From Modicisalibacter muralis (GTDB taxonomy: Bacteria > Pseudomonadota > Gammaproteobacteria > Pseudomonadales > Halomonadaceae): a stretch of 64,000 bases of DNA. The translations under genes were made by a program, and so were the position numbers. Positions within the stretch are counted from its first letter, which is position 1, and every line of letters starts with the position of its first letter. Below, piece after piece: positions 1-10,253 of the stretch. The stretch covers positions 62,001 through 126,000 of the forward strand of contig NZ_FNGI01000006.1 in assembly GCF_900102945.1 (NCBI RefSeq). The letters run 5' to 3'. The notes beneath the pieces were generated by a model. The model ran no database searches. It saw only the letters and a program-made list of their open reading frames with translations, and was not told the origin of the DNA.

Positions 1-356
1 ATCGGCGAACGCCAGATGCGCCGCTTCGCCCTCACCGCGGAAGTTATCGAGGTGACCACGGCCCAGCTTCTCGGCCTGGTGCATGAAGTCGCGGGCAGCG
101 ACGAGCTCGATGAGCGCGTGGCGGTGTACGTCGACACCCTGCTGGGTGCCTCGCCGCAGGCCCAGCGCGCCACCAAAGCGCTACTCGCCGCCGTCGCCCG
201 CGAGCCCGATTCCGACGCGACCCGCGAGCGCTGCTGCCGCACCATCAGCGAACTGCGCGTCAGCGATGAGGGCCAGGAAGGCCTCGCGGCCTTCTTCGAA
301 AAGCGGGACCCCGCCTGGCGCATCGCCGACGATCCAGAAACCAAGGAGCCGGGTTC

Positions 357-360
<4 letters not shown>
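1..360 (+). CDS. liuC: Methylglutaconyl-CoA hydratase / enoyl-CoA hydratase family, C-terminal part (partial)
   Basis: The frame is open from the first base, so the gene starts left of the window; about 119 C-terminal residues are visible. The segment GERQMRRFALTAEVI followed by GLVHEV is the typical crotonase-family stretch after the active site, where a short helix leads into the trimerisation domain. By family knowledge the enzyme hydrates 3-methylglutaconyl-CoA to HMG-CoA in leucine and isovalerate breakdown. The assignment to liuC rather than to a general enoyl-CoA hydratase rests on the context: the next gene overlaps it by 4 bases (ATGA) and encodes the methylcrotonyl-CoA carboxylase biotin subunit, followed by HMG-CoA lyase. 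Confidence 0.8.
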
Positions 361-2420
<2,060 letters not shown>

Positions 2421-2421
2421 G

Positions 2422-3321
2422 ATGGCATTTCCCCAATCCGTGAGACTGGTCGAGGTCGGCCCGCGCGACGGGCTGCAGAACGAGCCCGAACCGATCGGCA
2501 CCGCCACCAAGCTCGAACTGATCGATCGGCTGGGTGCGGCAGGCATCCGGCATATCGAGGCGGCCAGCTTCGTCTCGCCCAAGTGGGTGCCACAGATGGC
2601 CGACCACCGCGAGGTGATGACCGGCCTCACCCGCCGCCCGGGCGTGACCTACTCGGCGCTAACGCCCAACCTCAAGGGGCTGGAAGCCGCGCTGGAATGC
2701 GGTGTGGAGGAAGTGGCGGTTTTCGGCGCCGCCAGCGAGACCTTCTCGCAGAAGAACATCAACTGCTCGATCGCCGAATCGCTGCAACGCTTCGAACCGG
2801 TGCTGGAGCGCGCCAAAGAGGCCAACGTCCGCGTGCGCGGCTACGTCTCCTGCGTGCTCGGCTGCCCCTACGAAGGCGAGATCGCCCCGGCCAAAGTCGC
2901 CGAAGTCTCGAAGGCGCTCTTTGAGATGGGCTGCTATGAAGTCTCGCTCGGCGACACCATCGGCACCGGCACCCCGCTCAAGGCCAAGCGCATGATCGAA
3001 GCCGTGAGCCGCGACATCCCCATGGAAAAGCTCGCCGCCCACTTCCACGACACCTACGGCCAAGCACTCGTCAATCTCTACGCCGTGCTGGAAGAAGGCA
3101 TCGCGGTAATCGACAACTCCGTCGCCGGCCTCGGCGGCTGCCCCTACGCCAAGGGCGCCTCCGGCAACGTGGCGAGTGAAGACGTGGTGTATCTGTTGGA
3201 TGGGCTGGGTATCGAGACGGGGATTGATCTGGACAAGCTGGCGGGAACCGGCACTTGGATCACCCAAGCAATTGGGCGGCCCAATCGGTCGAAGGTGGGG
3301 GTGGCGTTGGCAGCTAAGTAA
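2422..3321 (+). CDS. liuE: Hydroxymethylglutaryl-CoA lyase
   Basis: 299 residues, the usual size. [10 protein letters not shown] near the N-terminus carries the catalytic Arg-Asp of the DRE-TIM metallolyase family. GDTIGTGTP lies mid-protein, and the C-terminal signature [12 protein letters not shown] carries the catalytic cysteine. It splits HMG-CoA into acetyl-CoA and acetoacetate, the last committed step of leucine breakdown. I chose the ATG at 2422 because AGGAGG lies 6-11 bases upstream and the protein then begins where family members begin; a longer reading from 2326 would run into liuD. It follows liuD after one base and is the last gene of the operon. Confidence 0.95.
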   Translation: MAFPQSVRLVEVGPRDGLQNEPEPIGTATKLELIDRLGAAGIRHIEAASFVSPKWVPQMADHREVMTGLTRRPGVTYSALTPNLKGLEAALECGVEEVAVFGAASETFSQKNINCSIAESLQRFEPVLERAKEANVRVRGYVSCVLGCPYEGEIAPAKVAEVSKALFEMGCYEVSLGDTIGTGTPLKAKRMIEAVSRDIPMEKLAAHFHDTYGQALVNLYAVLEEGIAVIDNSVAGLGGCPYAKGASGNVASEDVVYLLDGLGIETGIDLDKLAGTGTWITQAIGRPNRSKVGVALAAK

Positions 3322-3335
3322 GTACGTGGTGGAAA

Positions 3336-3377
3336 CGAAAGCCCCCGAGTCAGTTCAGTTCCTAGCTCGGGCTTTCG
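3336..3377 (+). terminator. Probable terminator of the liu operon
   Basis: An inverted repeat, CGAAAGCCCCCGAG (3336-3349) against CTCGGGCTTTCG (3366-3377), with two unpaired cytosines, lies 15 bases after the liuE stop. The T-run after it is weak (TTGTT), so efficiency is uncertain. Confidence 0.55.
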
Positions 3378-3408
3378 TTGTTACGGTGATGTATCTTTGC
3401 TGGAGGAA

Positions 3409-3504
3409 GTTTAACGCAAAGCTCAGTCGGAGCGGGCACAGCCCGCGGAGAGAACCTTAGCAGCGACAGCGGGTAAGGCGGTCGACTGCAGCGCTTCATT
3501 ATGC
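3409..3504 (-). mobile_element. attC recombination site of a gene cassette (cluster A)
   Basis: Read on the minus strand this runs from an R''-like box (GCATAAT, 3504-3498, one base off the RYYYAAC consensus) to a perfect R' box GTTAAAC (3415-3409, consensus GTTRRRY). Imperfectly complementary arms lie between (GCTCAGTCGG near 3421 against GGTCGACTGCAGCGC near 3480-3494), with a GC-rich hairpin in the middle. It lies directly 3' of the minus-strand gene at 3527-4090, where a cassette attC belongs. The consensus boxes are seen directly; function is inferred. Confidence 0.65.
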
Positions 3505-3526
3505 GACAACATTATTTGGAATATTT

Positions 3527-4090
3527 CTAGCCGCATATATCTAATGATTCAATTTCGCCTGCAGATTTTCCGTCGATAGAATCCCGTCCGTAATAGGCCG
3601 ATCCTTCAGACAGCAACTCCACCTCGAACATGTCTCCATCAACACATAGGTTCCAGTCATTACCATCTTGGAAGAGAATAGCATCTTCTTGGAAACCAAG
3701 ATAACCTACGTAGCCGTAATCGGTTTTTTTAAGTACTGAACCGTCAACAAGCACAAAAATATCATCCGTGTAATCTTCTATTTCGACTCGATATGCTTCT
3801 GTAGGTAATGACCGGGCCATCATAATCTGTATCATTTCATCAAGCCGCTGCGGGTTCTTCATCTCTGCGATCGCCAGCGGAATCAATTTCTTTCGTTTCG
3901 TATCTATTACTGCTGATGCCGGAATGCACACCCCGTTTAGCTTTAGGTCAGGGTGCGATTTACCAAATAATATGGTAGTTCCGCATTGACCACTATCATA
4001 AGGCCAATATGTGCCAACATAATCTGAAAACTTACCCGCCACTGCGTACGGCGCTATTAATAGAAAAAAAAGAAAAAATAAAATTCGCAT
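3527..4090 (-). CDS. Exported hypothetical protein, cassette-borne
   Basis: 187 residues, family not recognised. The ATG at 4090 was chosen because GGGGG lies just upstream and the protein then starts MRILFFLFFLLIAPYAVAGK, a clean Sec signal peptide with a predicted cut after AVA. A longer reading from 4108 would put six extra residues before the signal and start inside the attC box. The mature part is acidic with four or five cysteines (for example QCGTT, GVCIP, NLCVDG and the last residues DICG), which suggests disulfides in the periplasm. Base composition is clearly more AT-rich than the flanking liu genes, a sign of transfer. It lies between two attC sites in the same orientation, so it is probably a gene cassette. 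Confidence 0.7.
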   Translation of the reverse strand: MRILFFLFFLLIAPYAVAGKFSDYVGTYWPYDSGQCGTTILFGKSHPDLKLNGVCIPASAVIDTKRKKLIPLAIAEMKNPQRLDEMIQIMMARSLPTEAYRVEIEDYTDDIFVLVDGSVLKKTDYGYVGYLGFQEDAILFQDGNDWNLCVDGDMFEVELLSEGSAYYGRDSIDGKSAGEIESLDICG

Positions 4091-4104
4091 ATTCCCCCTT
4101 TCCC

Positions 4105-4182
4105 ACATAACGCCTCAATGTGGGACTGCCGTAACAAAACGAAGCGGAATGTAGGCAGCCCCACACCATCGAATTGTTAAGC
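4105..4182 (-). mobile_element. attC recombination site of a gene cassette (cluster A)
   Basis: This is a well-formed site. On the minus strand it begins with R'' GCTTAAC (4182-4176), whose TAA is also the stop codon of the upstream cassette gene, and ends with R' GTTATGT (4111-4105). The arms GTGTGGGGCTGCC and GGCAGTCCCACATTG pair over about 12 bases with bulges, around a short central loop. The size (78 bases), the spacing and the overlap with a stop codon are all typical of integron cassettes. Confidence 0.8.
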
Positions 4183-4782
4183 GCATAGCAGTCCGAGAAT
4201 AAATGAATAACCCAATAAGCCTGCCGCGAGAAGAGCAAATCCGACGGCTGAAAAAAAGAAAAGCGGCCATAGTTTTATAAACCGCTTTGCTCGCTGCCGC
4301 TCTGATTTTCCGTATTCCTCTGGAATTTTATTTTGTTGTTCTGCCTCTTCCAGCTCAGCAAGCTGATTTATGATCTGGATTGATCGCAACCAAGAACTAT
4401 ACAGCTCAAAAACAAGATAGAAAAAGAATGAAAGCAGAACAAACAGACCAACAAGAAGCACTTGCCAGTCTTGTAGTTGTTCTTTTGTAAAACTCCAAAT
4501 AGTGAAAAGACCAGCGTACCCACCTAAAACGATTACATTTGCATATTGCTTACTTTGTTCATATGCATGAGTAATCATTTCACGTTGACCTTTGAAAAAA
4601 TCAGCTAACGAATTATCCTCGCCATCTTTTTTCGCATCTTCATTTTCAAGGCGGTTATAAACGCCAGTTAATTCATCAAGCAGATTATCAATGGCGTCGA
4701 GTGAGGTCTGTTTGTCTCCATTTGAGCGAGATTTCCTAACCTCTTTTCGTATGTCATCTATTGGATATCGCCAATCCCACAT
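4177..4782 (-). CDS. Hypothetical membrane protein, cassette-borne
   Basis: 201 residues, family not recognised. An N-terminal charged, probably coiled region of about 75 residues (rich in K, D and E; contains LLDELTGVYNRLENED) precedes a first pair of membrane segments (about residues 84-96 and 106-128). A second charged loop (ELEEAEQQNKIPEEYGKSER) is followed by a C-terminal hydrophobic pair (about 168-200). AAAGGGG lies a few bases before the ATG. The gene is AT-rich, and its stop codon sits inside the R'' box of the following attC site. The layout, a cytoplasmic coiled region plus two helical hairpins, resembles small membrane effectors of defence systems, but that is only a resemblance of shape. 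Confidence 0.7.
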   Translation of the reverse strand: MWDWRYPIDDIRKEVRKSRSNGDKQTSLDAIDNLLDELTGVYNRLENEDAKKDGEDNSLADFFKGQREMITHAYEQSKQYANVIVLGGYAGLFTIWSFTKEQLQDWQVLLVGLFVLLSFFFYLVFELYSSWLRSIQIINQLAELEEAEQQNKIPEEYGKSERQRAKRFIKLWPLFFFSAVGFALLAAGLLGYSFILGLLCA

Positions 4783-4904
4783 GCTTAGCCCCTTTGGCGC
4801 TTAGTGCCCGAATCACCGAGCAAATTTTTCCTAGCGGCTCTTGTACTTGTCTTTGCACAAAAGGTGACAGCGAAAATTGTCCGGCGCAGTCGCCTGTTAG
4901 CATT
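4783..4904 (-). other. Possible degenerate attC between two cassette genes
   Basis: The spacer holds GCTAAC followed by AGGCGACTGCGCC (4901-4884 on the minus strand), which resembles an R''-L'' start, but no consensus R' box (GTTRRRY) lies near the next start codon; GGGGCTAAGC is there instead. It is either a decayed attC or an unrelated spacer. Confidence 0.25.
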
Positions 4905-5282
4905 TCATGCTTTTTTCAAAACAACCTTACCATTTTCCTGGCTAATAACTTCGTATTTTCTTAATTTATTTAAAGCACCAACACCTCCGGCTGCCACAGC
5001 AATTGAAATAGCAGCAACTGTTGCGCCTACCCCTAAAACGGATACAGCTCCTCCGGCGGCAGTAAGTGCAAAAGCCTTGCTTGTTGTTTGAGTTGCCGGT
5101 TCTGGAATAGGGTATAAAGTTCCAGCAACGGCTACTCCTATTGCGCCAATTGCAATAGCCCAAGCAACTTTACCTTTGGCTTTTATTTTTAACACCTTCT
5201 TTCCTAAATCACCTTCTATTTCAATATAATCTTGGTCTTCTTTAATTGCATCCCCTAAATCCTTCTCGTTATCAATTGTCAT
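4905..5282 (-). CDS. Small glycine/alanine-rich hydrophobic protein, unknown function
   Basis: 125 residues. A charged N-terminal third (DLGDAIKEDQDYIEIEGDLG, then Lys-rich) is followed by two glycine/alanine-rich hydrophobic stretches (about residues 38-56 and 72-103, with AIAIGAIGVAVAG and VAAISIAVAAGGVGAL) and a short basic tail ending VVLKKA. GxxxG-like spacing in the hydrophobic parts is typical of proteins that insert into or pack within membranes, including some bacteriocins and holins. I do not recognise the family and assign no function. AAAGGA lies 8 bases before the ATG. It is AT-rich and lies upstream of two other likely cassette genes on the same strand. Confidence 0.6.
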   Translation of the reverse strand: MTIDNEKDLGDAIKEDQDYIEIEGDLGKKVLKIKAKGKVAWAIAIGAIGVAVAGTLYPIPEPATQTTSKAFALTAAGGAVSVLGVGATVAAISIAVAAGGVGALNKLRKYEVISQENGKVVLKKA

Positions 5283-5670
5283 TTACTATTCCTTTTATTG
5301 CAACTAACGGTGATTAGACTGCACACTCATTTATTGACTTAAACGAGCACGCACGTTCAGCAATGTTATCTAGCTCGCGCCCTTGACCTAACCCATTAAC
5401 ATTAAAAACCTTAATGATACATTGGCAGTCTATGCAGGATTCGCACGCTTGCGTGTTTTGCCAGAGCCAATCATGAAGTAATGCGCGTGCCAATCAGTAA
5501 TAGGGAAAGATGTTACCGAAGTGCGTCGTCAGCTGTGTTGAGGCTTGACAGGAATATCAGAAATGCTACCGCCCCTGCTGGCAGAATAGATGATGATTCG
5601 CATCATCCCTAGTGCGGCAGTCCCTGCGTACTTCTTGGTTGCGTAAGCTATCTTTAGTAGCCTTTTCTTA

Positions 5671-5720
5671 ACCGTAACCAACCATTACGTTGAGAGCAAC
5701 GACAACTAAAGCATGAGGCG
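5671..5720. repeat. 50-base dispersed repeat, copy 1
   Basis: It matches 12373-12422 in the same orientation at 40 of 50 positions without gaps; shared blocks include AGAGCAAC and AGGCG. It lies on the edge of cassette cluster A. It could be a decayed attC-type site; its nature is not established. Confidence 0.5.
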
Positions 5721-5758
5721 GGAAGCCGCTTGTCATGATCCAGGTCTGCAGCACAAAA

Positions 5759-5792
5759 AACCCCGAAGGCTGCATATCCAGCCTTCGGGGTT
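5759..5792 (-). terminator. Rho-independent terminator of katG
   Basis: A perfect 14-base stem AACCCCGAAGGCTG / CAGCCTTCGGGGTT with a 6-base loop is followed on the minus strand by a T-run (A-run 5755-5760 on the plus strand). It lies 47 bases after the katG stop. Confidence 0.93.
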
Positions 5793-5838
5793 CATTTCAC
5801 CAGCGGGAGTCCGCGTTACCGCTACGACGGGCCAGAAC

Positions 5839-8037
5839 TCAGCGGTGCAGGTCGAAGCGGTCGTTCTCCATGACCTTGACCCATCCCTTGACGAAGCGGT
5901 CGACCATCTTCTCCTCGCCACCGTTGGCGGCGTACTCCTCCGCGATGGCACGTAGCTGCGAGTTGGAGCCGTAGACGAGATCGACACGTGTCGCGGTCCA
6001 CTTCTTCTCACCCGTCGCCCGGTTCCGGCCTTCGAAGCGTTCCTCGCCCTCGTCGATCGGCTCCCAGACGGTACCCATATCGACGAGATTGACGAAAGAG
6101 TCGTTCGTCAGTTGTCCGGGGCGGTCGGTGAGGATTCCCTCGTTACTGTCGCCGACGTTGATCCCCATGACGCGCATGCCGCCGAGCAGCGCAGCCATCT
6201 GCGGTACGCTGAGGTTGAGCATGAACGCGCGGTCGATCATCAGGTGCTCGGCCGGGATGGAGGTCGCCTGAGGCTGCATGTAGTTGCGGAACGCATCGTG
6301 CCTCGGCTCGAGGTGGGCGTGGGTATCCACCTCGGTCATCTCCTGGGTCGCGTCGGTACGGCCCGGGGTGAACGGCATCGTGATGTCGTGCCCGGCGGCC
6401 TTCGCTGCCACTTCGACCCCGACGCTGCCGCCCAGCACGATCATGTCTGCGAGCGAGATGTTCGCCTCGGAGGCATCCTTGAGCTGCTCGAGCCGGTCGA
6501 GCACCTCGGGCACGCCGGAGCGCACGTTGATGTCCCAGCCGGCCTGCGGTTCGAGGCGGATGCGCGCACCGTTGGCACCGCCGCGGTGATCGGTCTGGCG
6601 ATAGGTGCAGGCCGAGGCCCAGGCGGTCCCCACCAGTTGCTTGGCGGTGAGGCCGGAGTCGGCGATCTGCTGTTTGAGCGTGGCGATCTGCTCATCGCTG
6701 ACCAGCGGCCCCTGGTGCTCGGGTACCGGATCCTGCCAGGCGAGGACCTCGTCGGGCACCTGCGGGCCGAGGTAGCGGGCGCGCGGGCCCATGTCGCGAT
6801 GCAGCAGCTTGTACCATGCACGGGCAAACTCGTCGGCGAGCACGTCCGGGTTCTCGTGGAACTCCTTGACGATTTCGAGGTAGGCGGGGTCGGTGATCAT
6901 CGCCATGTCGGCGGTGTTCATCACCGGTGGGTTCTTCTTGCCTTCGACATGGGCGTCGGGCACCCAGAAGCCTTCCTGGACCTCGACCGGCTGCCACTGG
7001 TTCGCGCCCGCCGGCGACTTCTTGACCTCCCACTGGTGGGCGAAGATGGTGTTGAGATAGGAGTGGTCCCACTGTGTCGGCGTCGGAGTCCAGGCGCCCT
7101 CGAGCCCCGAGGTCACCGTGTACTCGCCGAGGCCGGTCTCGTGCTTGTTGGCCCAGCCGATCCCCTGCTCGTGGACCTTCGACCCCTCGGGCGCCTCGCC
7201 GACAGCGTCCGCTGGCCCGTTGCCATGCATCTTGCCGAAGGTGTGACCGCCAACGGTCAGGGCGGCGGTCTCGCGGTCGTTCATGCTCATACGCGCGAAG
7301 GTTTCGCGTACATCCTGCGCGGACTTCATCGCGTCAGGAACCCCGTTGGGCCCCTCGGGGTTGACGTAGATCAGCCCCATCTGCACCGCGGCGAGGGGAT
7401 TGTCCAGAACGCGGTTGCTGTCCTCGAAGCTGCCGGTATAACGCTCGTCCTTGGTCGCGAGCCACTCGGTCTCGGGGCCCCAGTAGATGTCGTCCTCGGG
7501 TGCCCAGATGTCAGAGCGGCCGAACCCGAAACCGAAGGTGCGAAATCCCATCGTTTCGAGCGCACGATTGCCGGCGAAGACCAGCAGGTCGGCCCAGGAA
7601 ATCTTCTCGCCGTACTTCTTCTTGATCGGCCAGAGAAGTCGGCGAGCCTTGTCCAGGTTGCCGTTGTCGGGCCAGCTATTGAGCGGCGCGAAGCGCTGAG
7701 CGCCGGTGCCGCCGCCACCGCGGCCATCGACCGCACGGTAGGTCCCAGATGCGTGCCACGACATGCGGATGAAGAACGGCCCGTAGTGGCCCCAGTCGGC
7801 GGGCCACCACTCCTGGGAGTCGGTCATCAACGCGTCGACATCGGCGGTCAATTCGTCGACGTCGAGCTGCGAGAACGCCTCGGCATAGCTGAAGTCGGCA
7901 CCGAACGGGCTGGCGTCGGGGTGCTTCTGGTGCAGAATGTGGAGGGTGAGCTGGTCGGGCCACCAGTGCTCGTTGCCCTGCAGACGGGGCGTGGTGCGTG
8001 CACCCCACTCCGGGCGTGTCGGCTTGTTATCGGACAC
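5839..8037 (-). CDS. katG: Catalase-peroxidase
   Basis: 732 residues, the full KatG length. The distal heme site is RMSWH (Arg91, Trp94, His95). The proximal histidine lies in [10 protein letters not shown] near residue 266. The second, degenerate peroxidase domain fills the C-terminal half. The enzyme removes hydrogen peroxide by catalase and peroxidase activity in the cytoplasm. It is monocistronic, with its own terminator and its own upstream region (8038-8241). No OxyR box was identified by eye. Composition is GC-rich like the core genome and unlike the nearby cassette genes, so it is probably resident or acquired from a similar genome. Confidence 0.97.
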   Translation of the reverse strand: MSDNKPTRPEWGARTTPRLQGNEHWWPDQLTLHILHQKHPDASPFGADFSYAEAFSQLDVDELTADVDALMTDSQEWWPADWGHYGPFFIRMSWHASGTYRAVDGRGGGGTGAQRFAPLNSWPDNGNLDKARRLLWPIKKKYGEKISWADLLVFAGNRALETMGFRTFGFGFGRSDIWAPEDDIYWGPETEWLATKDERYTGSFEDSNRVLDNPLAAVQMGLIYVNPEGPNGVPDAMKSAQDVRETFARMSMNDRETAALTVGGHTFGKMHGNGPADAVGEAPEGSKVHEQGIGWANKHETGLGEYTVTSGLEGAWTPTPTQWDHSYLNTIFAHQWEVKKSPAGANQWQPVEVQEGFWVPDAHVEGKKNPPVMNTADMAMITDPAYLEIVKEFHENPDVLADEFARAWYKLLHRDMGPRARYLGPQVPDEVLAWQDPVPEHQGPLVSDEQIATLKQQIADSGLTAKQLVGTAWASACTYRQTDHRGGANGARIRLEPQAGWDINVRSGVPEVLDRLEQLKDASEANISLADMIVLGGSVGVEVAAKAAGHDITMPFTPGRTDATQEMTEVDTHAHLEPRHDAFRNYMQPQATSIPAEHLMIDRAFMLNLSVPQMAALLGGMRVMGINVGDSNEGILTDRPGQLTNDSFVNLVDMGTVWEPIDEGEERFEGRNRATGEKKWTATRVDLVYGSNSQLRAIAEEYAANGGEEKMVDRFVKGWVKVMENDRFDLHR

Positions 8038-8241
8038 GGTCTTCTCCTCGACTGGATGGTGGCCTACAGGAAATAGAGCCGACGATTCCGTGTCGCCTTG
8101 AGGTTTCGGGACACCCTCAGGCCTAGACAGGAGGCATTGGAATTCTTAATAGGCCGTTAAAATACAGTGAAGGATTCAGGAACGAAGCCGTCAAGCTTTG
8201 GGAAGGCTTTCGCCCCGATAGAGGCAAGCTATGAGGACCAC

Positions 8242-8712
8242 TCAGCTTCGGCTCACGGGGATATCGAAATGCAGGACGTTCTCCTTGATGCCCAGCTTGG
8301 AATACAGGGCGATTGCCGCCTCGTCTTCCGGCCCCGTATCGGCCTGGACGAAGATGACATAGGCTCCGCGTTTTGCGGCAATCCCCCTTAGCGCGTGAAT
8401 CAAGGCAGTGGCAATCCCCTGTCGCCTGTATTCGGCGGCAACCGCCAGGTCATAGAGATAGACTTCACTACGCTCCTGCTCGAACTTCTTCAGCTCGTAC
8501 GCGGCCAGGCCGGCCACCACTTTTCCGCCCTGGTGGGCAACAAGGGCAATGAAGTCGTCACTGGCAAGAAGCCGTCTCATGTAAACAGCCGACGGCCGCT
8601 TACCAACATAGGTCTCCAATTCGCCGAAGTTTTGACCAAACACCTCCAGCAAGGCGTTCATGAGGCCCAGGTCGTCGCAGCCAAGTAATTTTACGTCTTG
8701 TTCAAGGCTCAT
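8242..8712 (-). CDS. AAC(3)-I-like aminoglycoside 3-N-acetyltransferase (GNAT family)
   Basis: 156 residues, one GNAT domain. Conserved blocks of the AAC(3)-I group are present in order: FGELETY, FIALVAHQGGKVVAGLAAY, KFEQERSEVYLYDLAV, the acetyl-CoA loop RRQGIATALI, GAYVIFVQAD, and ALYSKLGIKENVLHFDI. These follow the AAC(3)-Ia sequence closely as I remember it, with the same spacing. By family knowledge these enzymes acetylate the 3-amino group of gentamicin-type aminoglycosides. Whether this chromosomal relative confers resistance cannot be read from the sequence. No clear attC follows it, so I do not call it a cassette, although AAC(3)-I genes are frequent cassette genes. Confidence 0.8.
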   Translation of the reverse strand: MSLEQDVKLLGCDDLGLMNALLEVFGQNFGELETYVGKRPSAVYMRRLLASDDFIALVAHQGGKVVAGLAAYELKKFEQERSEVYLYDLAVAAEYRRQGIATALIHALRGIAAKRGAYVIFVQADTGPEDEAAIALYSKLGIKENVLHFDIPVSRS

Positions 8713-8786
8713 CGAAAGAAATTACCCCTGCTCACGTCGTGAACGAGATGCCACCACTTGCCCGTGTATGCCAGGCCCGAGTCTCG

Positions 8787-9227
8787 CTAGAACATACGCT
8801 CGCCAGGCAACCGGGATGCCTGGCGAAGCCATGCCACCACCTGCTCTTCGTCGATCGGGTCGCTCTGGTGGATATGAAGATAGCGGGTGTTGGGGTCCTT
8901 GGATGCAGTGGGCGGCAGTGGCTCCAGTGAGGCGCCGTTGAGAAACGCCACCTTGATGTACTTGGTGAAGCAATGGAAGGTGAGGAACCACCCCTGGCCC
9001 TCGACTCCATAGAAGGGCGAGTTCCATCTCACGGCCTTGCGCACATCGGGAACCGTACGCTCGATAAGTGCATCGAGCCGGCGCCCGACGTCTTGCTTCC
9101 ACTCCGGCATGGCGGCGATGTAGGCCTGTACCGGGGCGTCGCCGTCGGCTTTGGGGATTTGCGGGTTTCCTCCTGAGAGGAGCTTCGGCTTGGCTTCTGC
9201 CGGTGGTTTGGCCTTGTCGCGTGTCAT
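8787..9227 (-). CDS. DUF1801 (YdhG-like) domain protein
   Basis: 146 residues. The start at 9227 (MTRDK) is preferred over the longer reading from 9275 because GGGAAAG lies just upstream. The core matches DUF1801: VQAYIAAMPEWKQDVGRRL near the start, PDVRKAVRWNSPFYG, then FTKYIKVAFLNGASL. Such small soluble proteins are widespread and poorly characterised; some relatives bind metal or lie in iron-related clusters. The upstream lysine/proline-rich leader (about 25 residues) looks disordered. It lies between tetR and the acetyltransferase gene on the same strand, with spacers of about 75 bases each, so co-transcription is possible. Confidence 0.75.
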   Translation of the reverse strand: MTRDKAKPPAEAKPKLLSGGNPQIPKADGDAPVQAYIAAMPEWKQDVGRRLDALIERTVPDVRKAVRWNSPFYGVEGQGWFLTFHCFTKYIKVAFLNGASLEPLPPTASKDPNTRYLHIHQSDPIDEEQVVAWLRQASRLPGERMF

Positions 9228-9302
9228 GGGTAGCTTTCCCTTCCTGATCGATACGAAAGATGGTGGCTGGTGCAACGCCGGTAGGCCGTACCAGCTACCG
9301 CC

Positions 9303-9947
9303 CTACCCTACGCTGCCGAGCATGCTTTCCAGCTCGCTCTCGTCGACGCCGAGCATCTGCAGGATGTTGCGCTGCGCGGCGTTGAGAATGTGCTGGCGCT
9401 CCTGTTCGCCGGGCAGGCTCTTGGCGATGGCCACGGCGCCCACCAGGGAGGCGAGAATGACCCGGGACTTGTCGGCGATGACCTCGCGGTCGGGTTCGAA
9501 GGGCAGTTTCTTCAGGCGGCTCAGGGCGATGAGGCGGGTTTCCAGCATCTTTTTCATGCGCAGGTAGGAGGCTTCGAAGAGCGTGCGGATCTCGGCATTC
9601 TCGTTGCCGATCTCGTTGAACAGCACCGTCTCGGGCCCCGGCTTGTGCTTGCGTTCCAGCTCCTGGAGGTTCCAGCAGTTGGATACCAGCTCCGTCAGGT
9701 GCTTCACCGACAAGGGTCCCTTGACCAGCCTGGCGGCACGGCTGCTCTCCAGGGTTTCCCGCACCGAGGCATGGTAGAGCGCTTCCTTGGAGGCAAAGTG
9801 GGCGTAGAAGGCGCCGTGGGTCATCTTGGCCAGCTTCATGATTTGGCCGATGGAGACCTTCTCGAAGCCTTTGCGACTGAACAGCTCGATAGCCGACTTG
9901 AGGATGCGCTCCCGCGATTTGGCCTTGTGATTAGTCGAGTAGGGCAT
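9303..9947 (-). CDS. TetR/AcrR-family transcriptional regulator
   Basis: 214 residues. The N-terminal helix-turn-helix is clear (ILKSAIELFSRKGFEKVSIG, then THGAFYAHFASKEALY, residues about 15-60). The C-terminal ligand domain has no recognisable ligand signature. A short inverted-terminus repeat lies directly upstream, and a ketoacyl synthase gene (fabF-like) points away on the other side, so it may control that gene. The target is inferred from the divergent arrangement only. Confidence 0.88.
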   Translation of the reverse strand: MPYSTNHKAKSRERILKSAIELFSRKGFEKVSIGQIMKLAKMTHGAFYAHFASKEALYHASVRETLESSRAARLVKGPLSVKHLTELVSNCWNLQELERKHKPGPETVLFNEIGNENAEIRTLFEASYLRMKKMLETRLIALSRLKKLPFEPDREVIADKSRVILASLVGAVAIAKSLPGEQERQHILNAAQRNILQMLGVDESELESMLGSVG

Positions 9948-9956
9948 GGCGACCTC

Positions 9957-10169
9957 AGAGGGCGTTTACAAAAGGGCTGTACTCGGCAATACGGCGTTGA
10001 AATTGCTCTCAAAGTGCTCATTTACTACCTGTAAACTGCGTTTCTGACTCGCAACATCCCTGTTGCTCGCTCTTCGAGCGGCAGAGCCGCCCAAATCGTC
10101 TATCCTGACGATTTGTCGTTCAATTTCGCCTTGTCTTGCCATCGTTCGCCTGTTTTGTAAACACCCTCT
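9957..10169. repeat. Inverted-terminus repeat element, copy 1 (213 bases)
   Basis: The ends are AGAGGGCGTTTACAAA (9957-9972) and TTTGTAAACACCCTCT (10154-10169), a 16-base inverted repeat with one mismatch. Inside, GAAATTG (near 9999) can pair with CAATTTC (near 10120). The element matches 33230-33371 at its ends and over shared inner blocks such as GTTGAAAT, TGCTCATTTAC and TTTCGCCTTG, but is about 70 bases longer in the middle. It has no coding potential and is MITE- or REP-like. It fills most of the tetR-fabF spacer; the remaining 10170-10253 presumably holds the fabF promoter. Confidence 0.8.
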
Positions 10170-10253
10170 CGTACTCCTGCGCTGAATATTACCTTGATCA
10201 TATCAAGCCCGGTGCTAGCGTGGCACAACCCCAAGCTGCTCAGGAAAACTATC

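Larger units (their letters stand above)
5283..5838. other. Intergenic stretch of 556 bases with attC-like remnant, a repeat and a terminator
   Basis: No convincing gene. A possible degraded attC lies at 5302-5371 (minus-strand boxes AGATAAC at 5371-5365 and GTTAGTT at 5308-5302). A 50-base sequence at 5671-5720 recurs at 12373-12422. The katG terminator is at 5759-5792. The rest shows nothing I can name. Confidence 0.5.

Noticed and set aside
6112-8076. Long plus-strand frame opposite katG
   Set aside because: It is the mirror frame of a GC-rich gene; katG has all its motifs.
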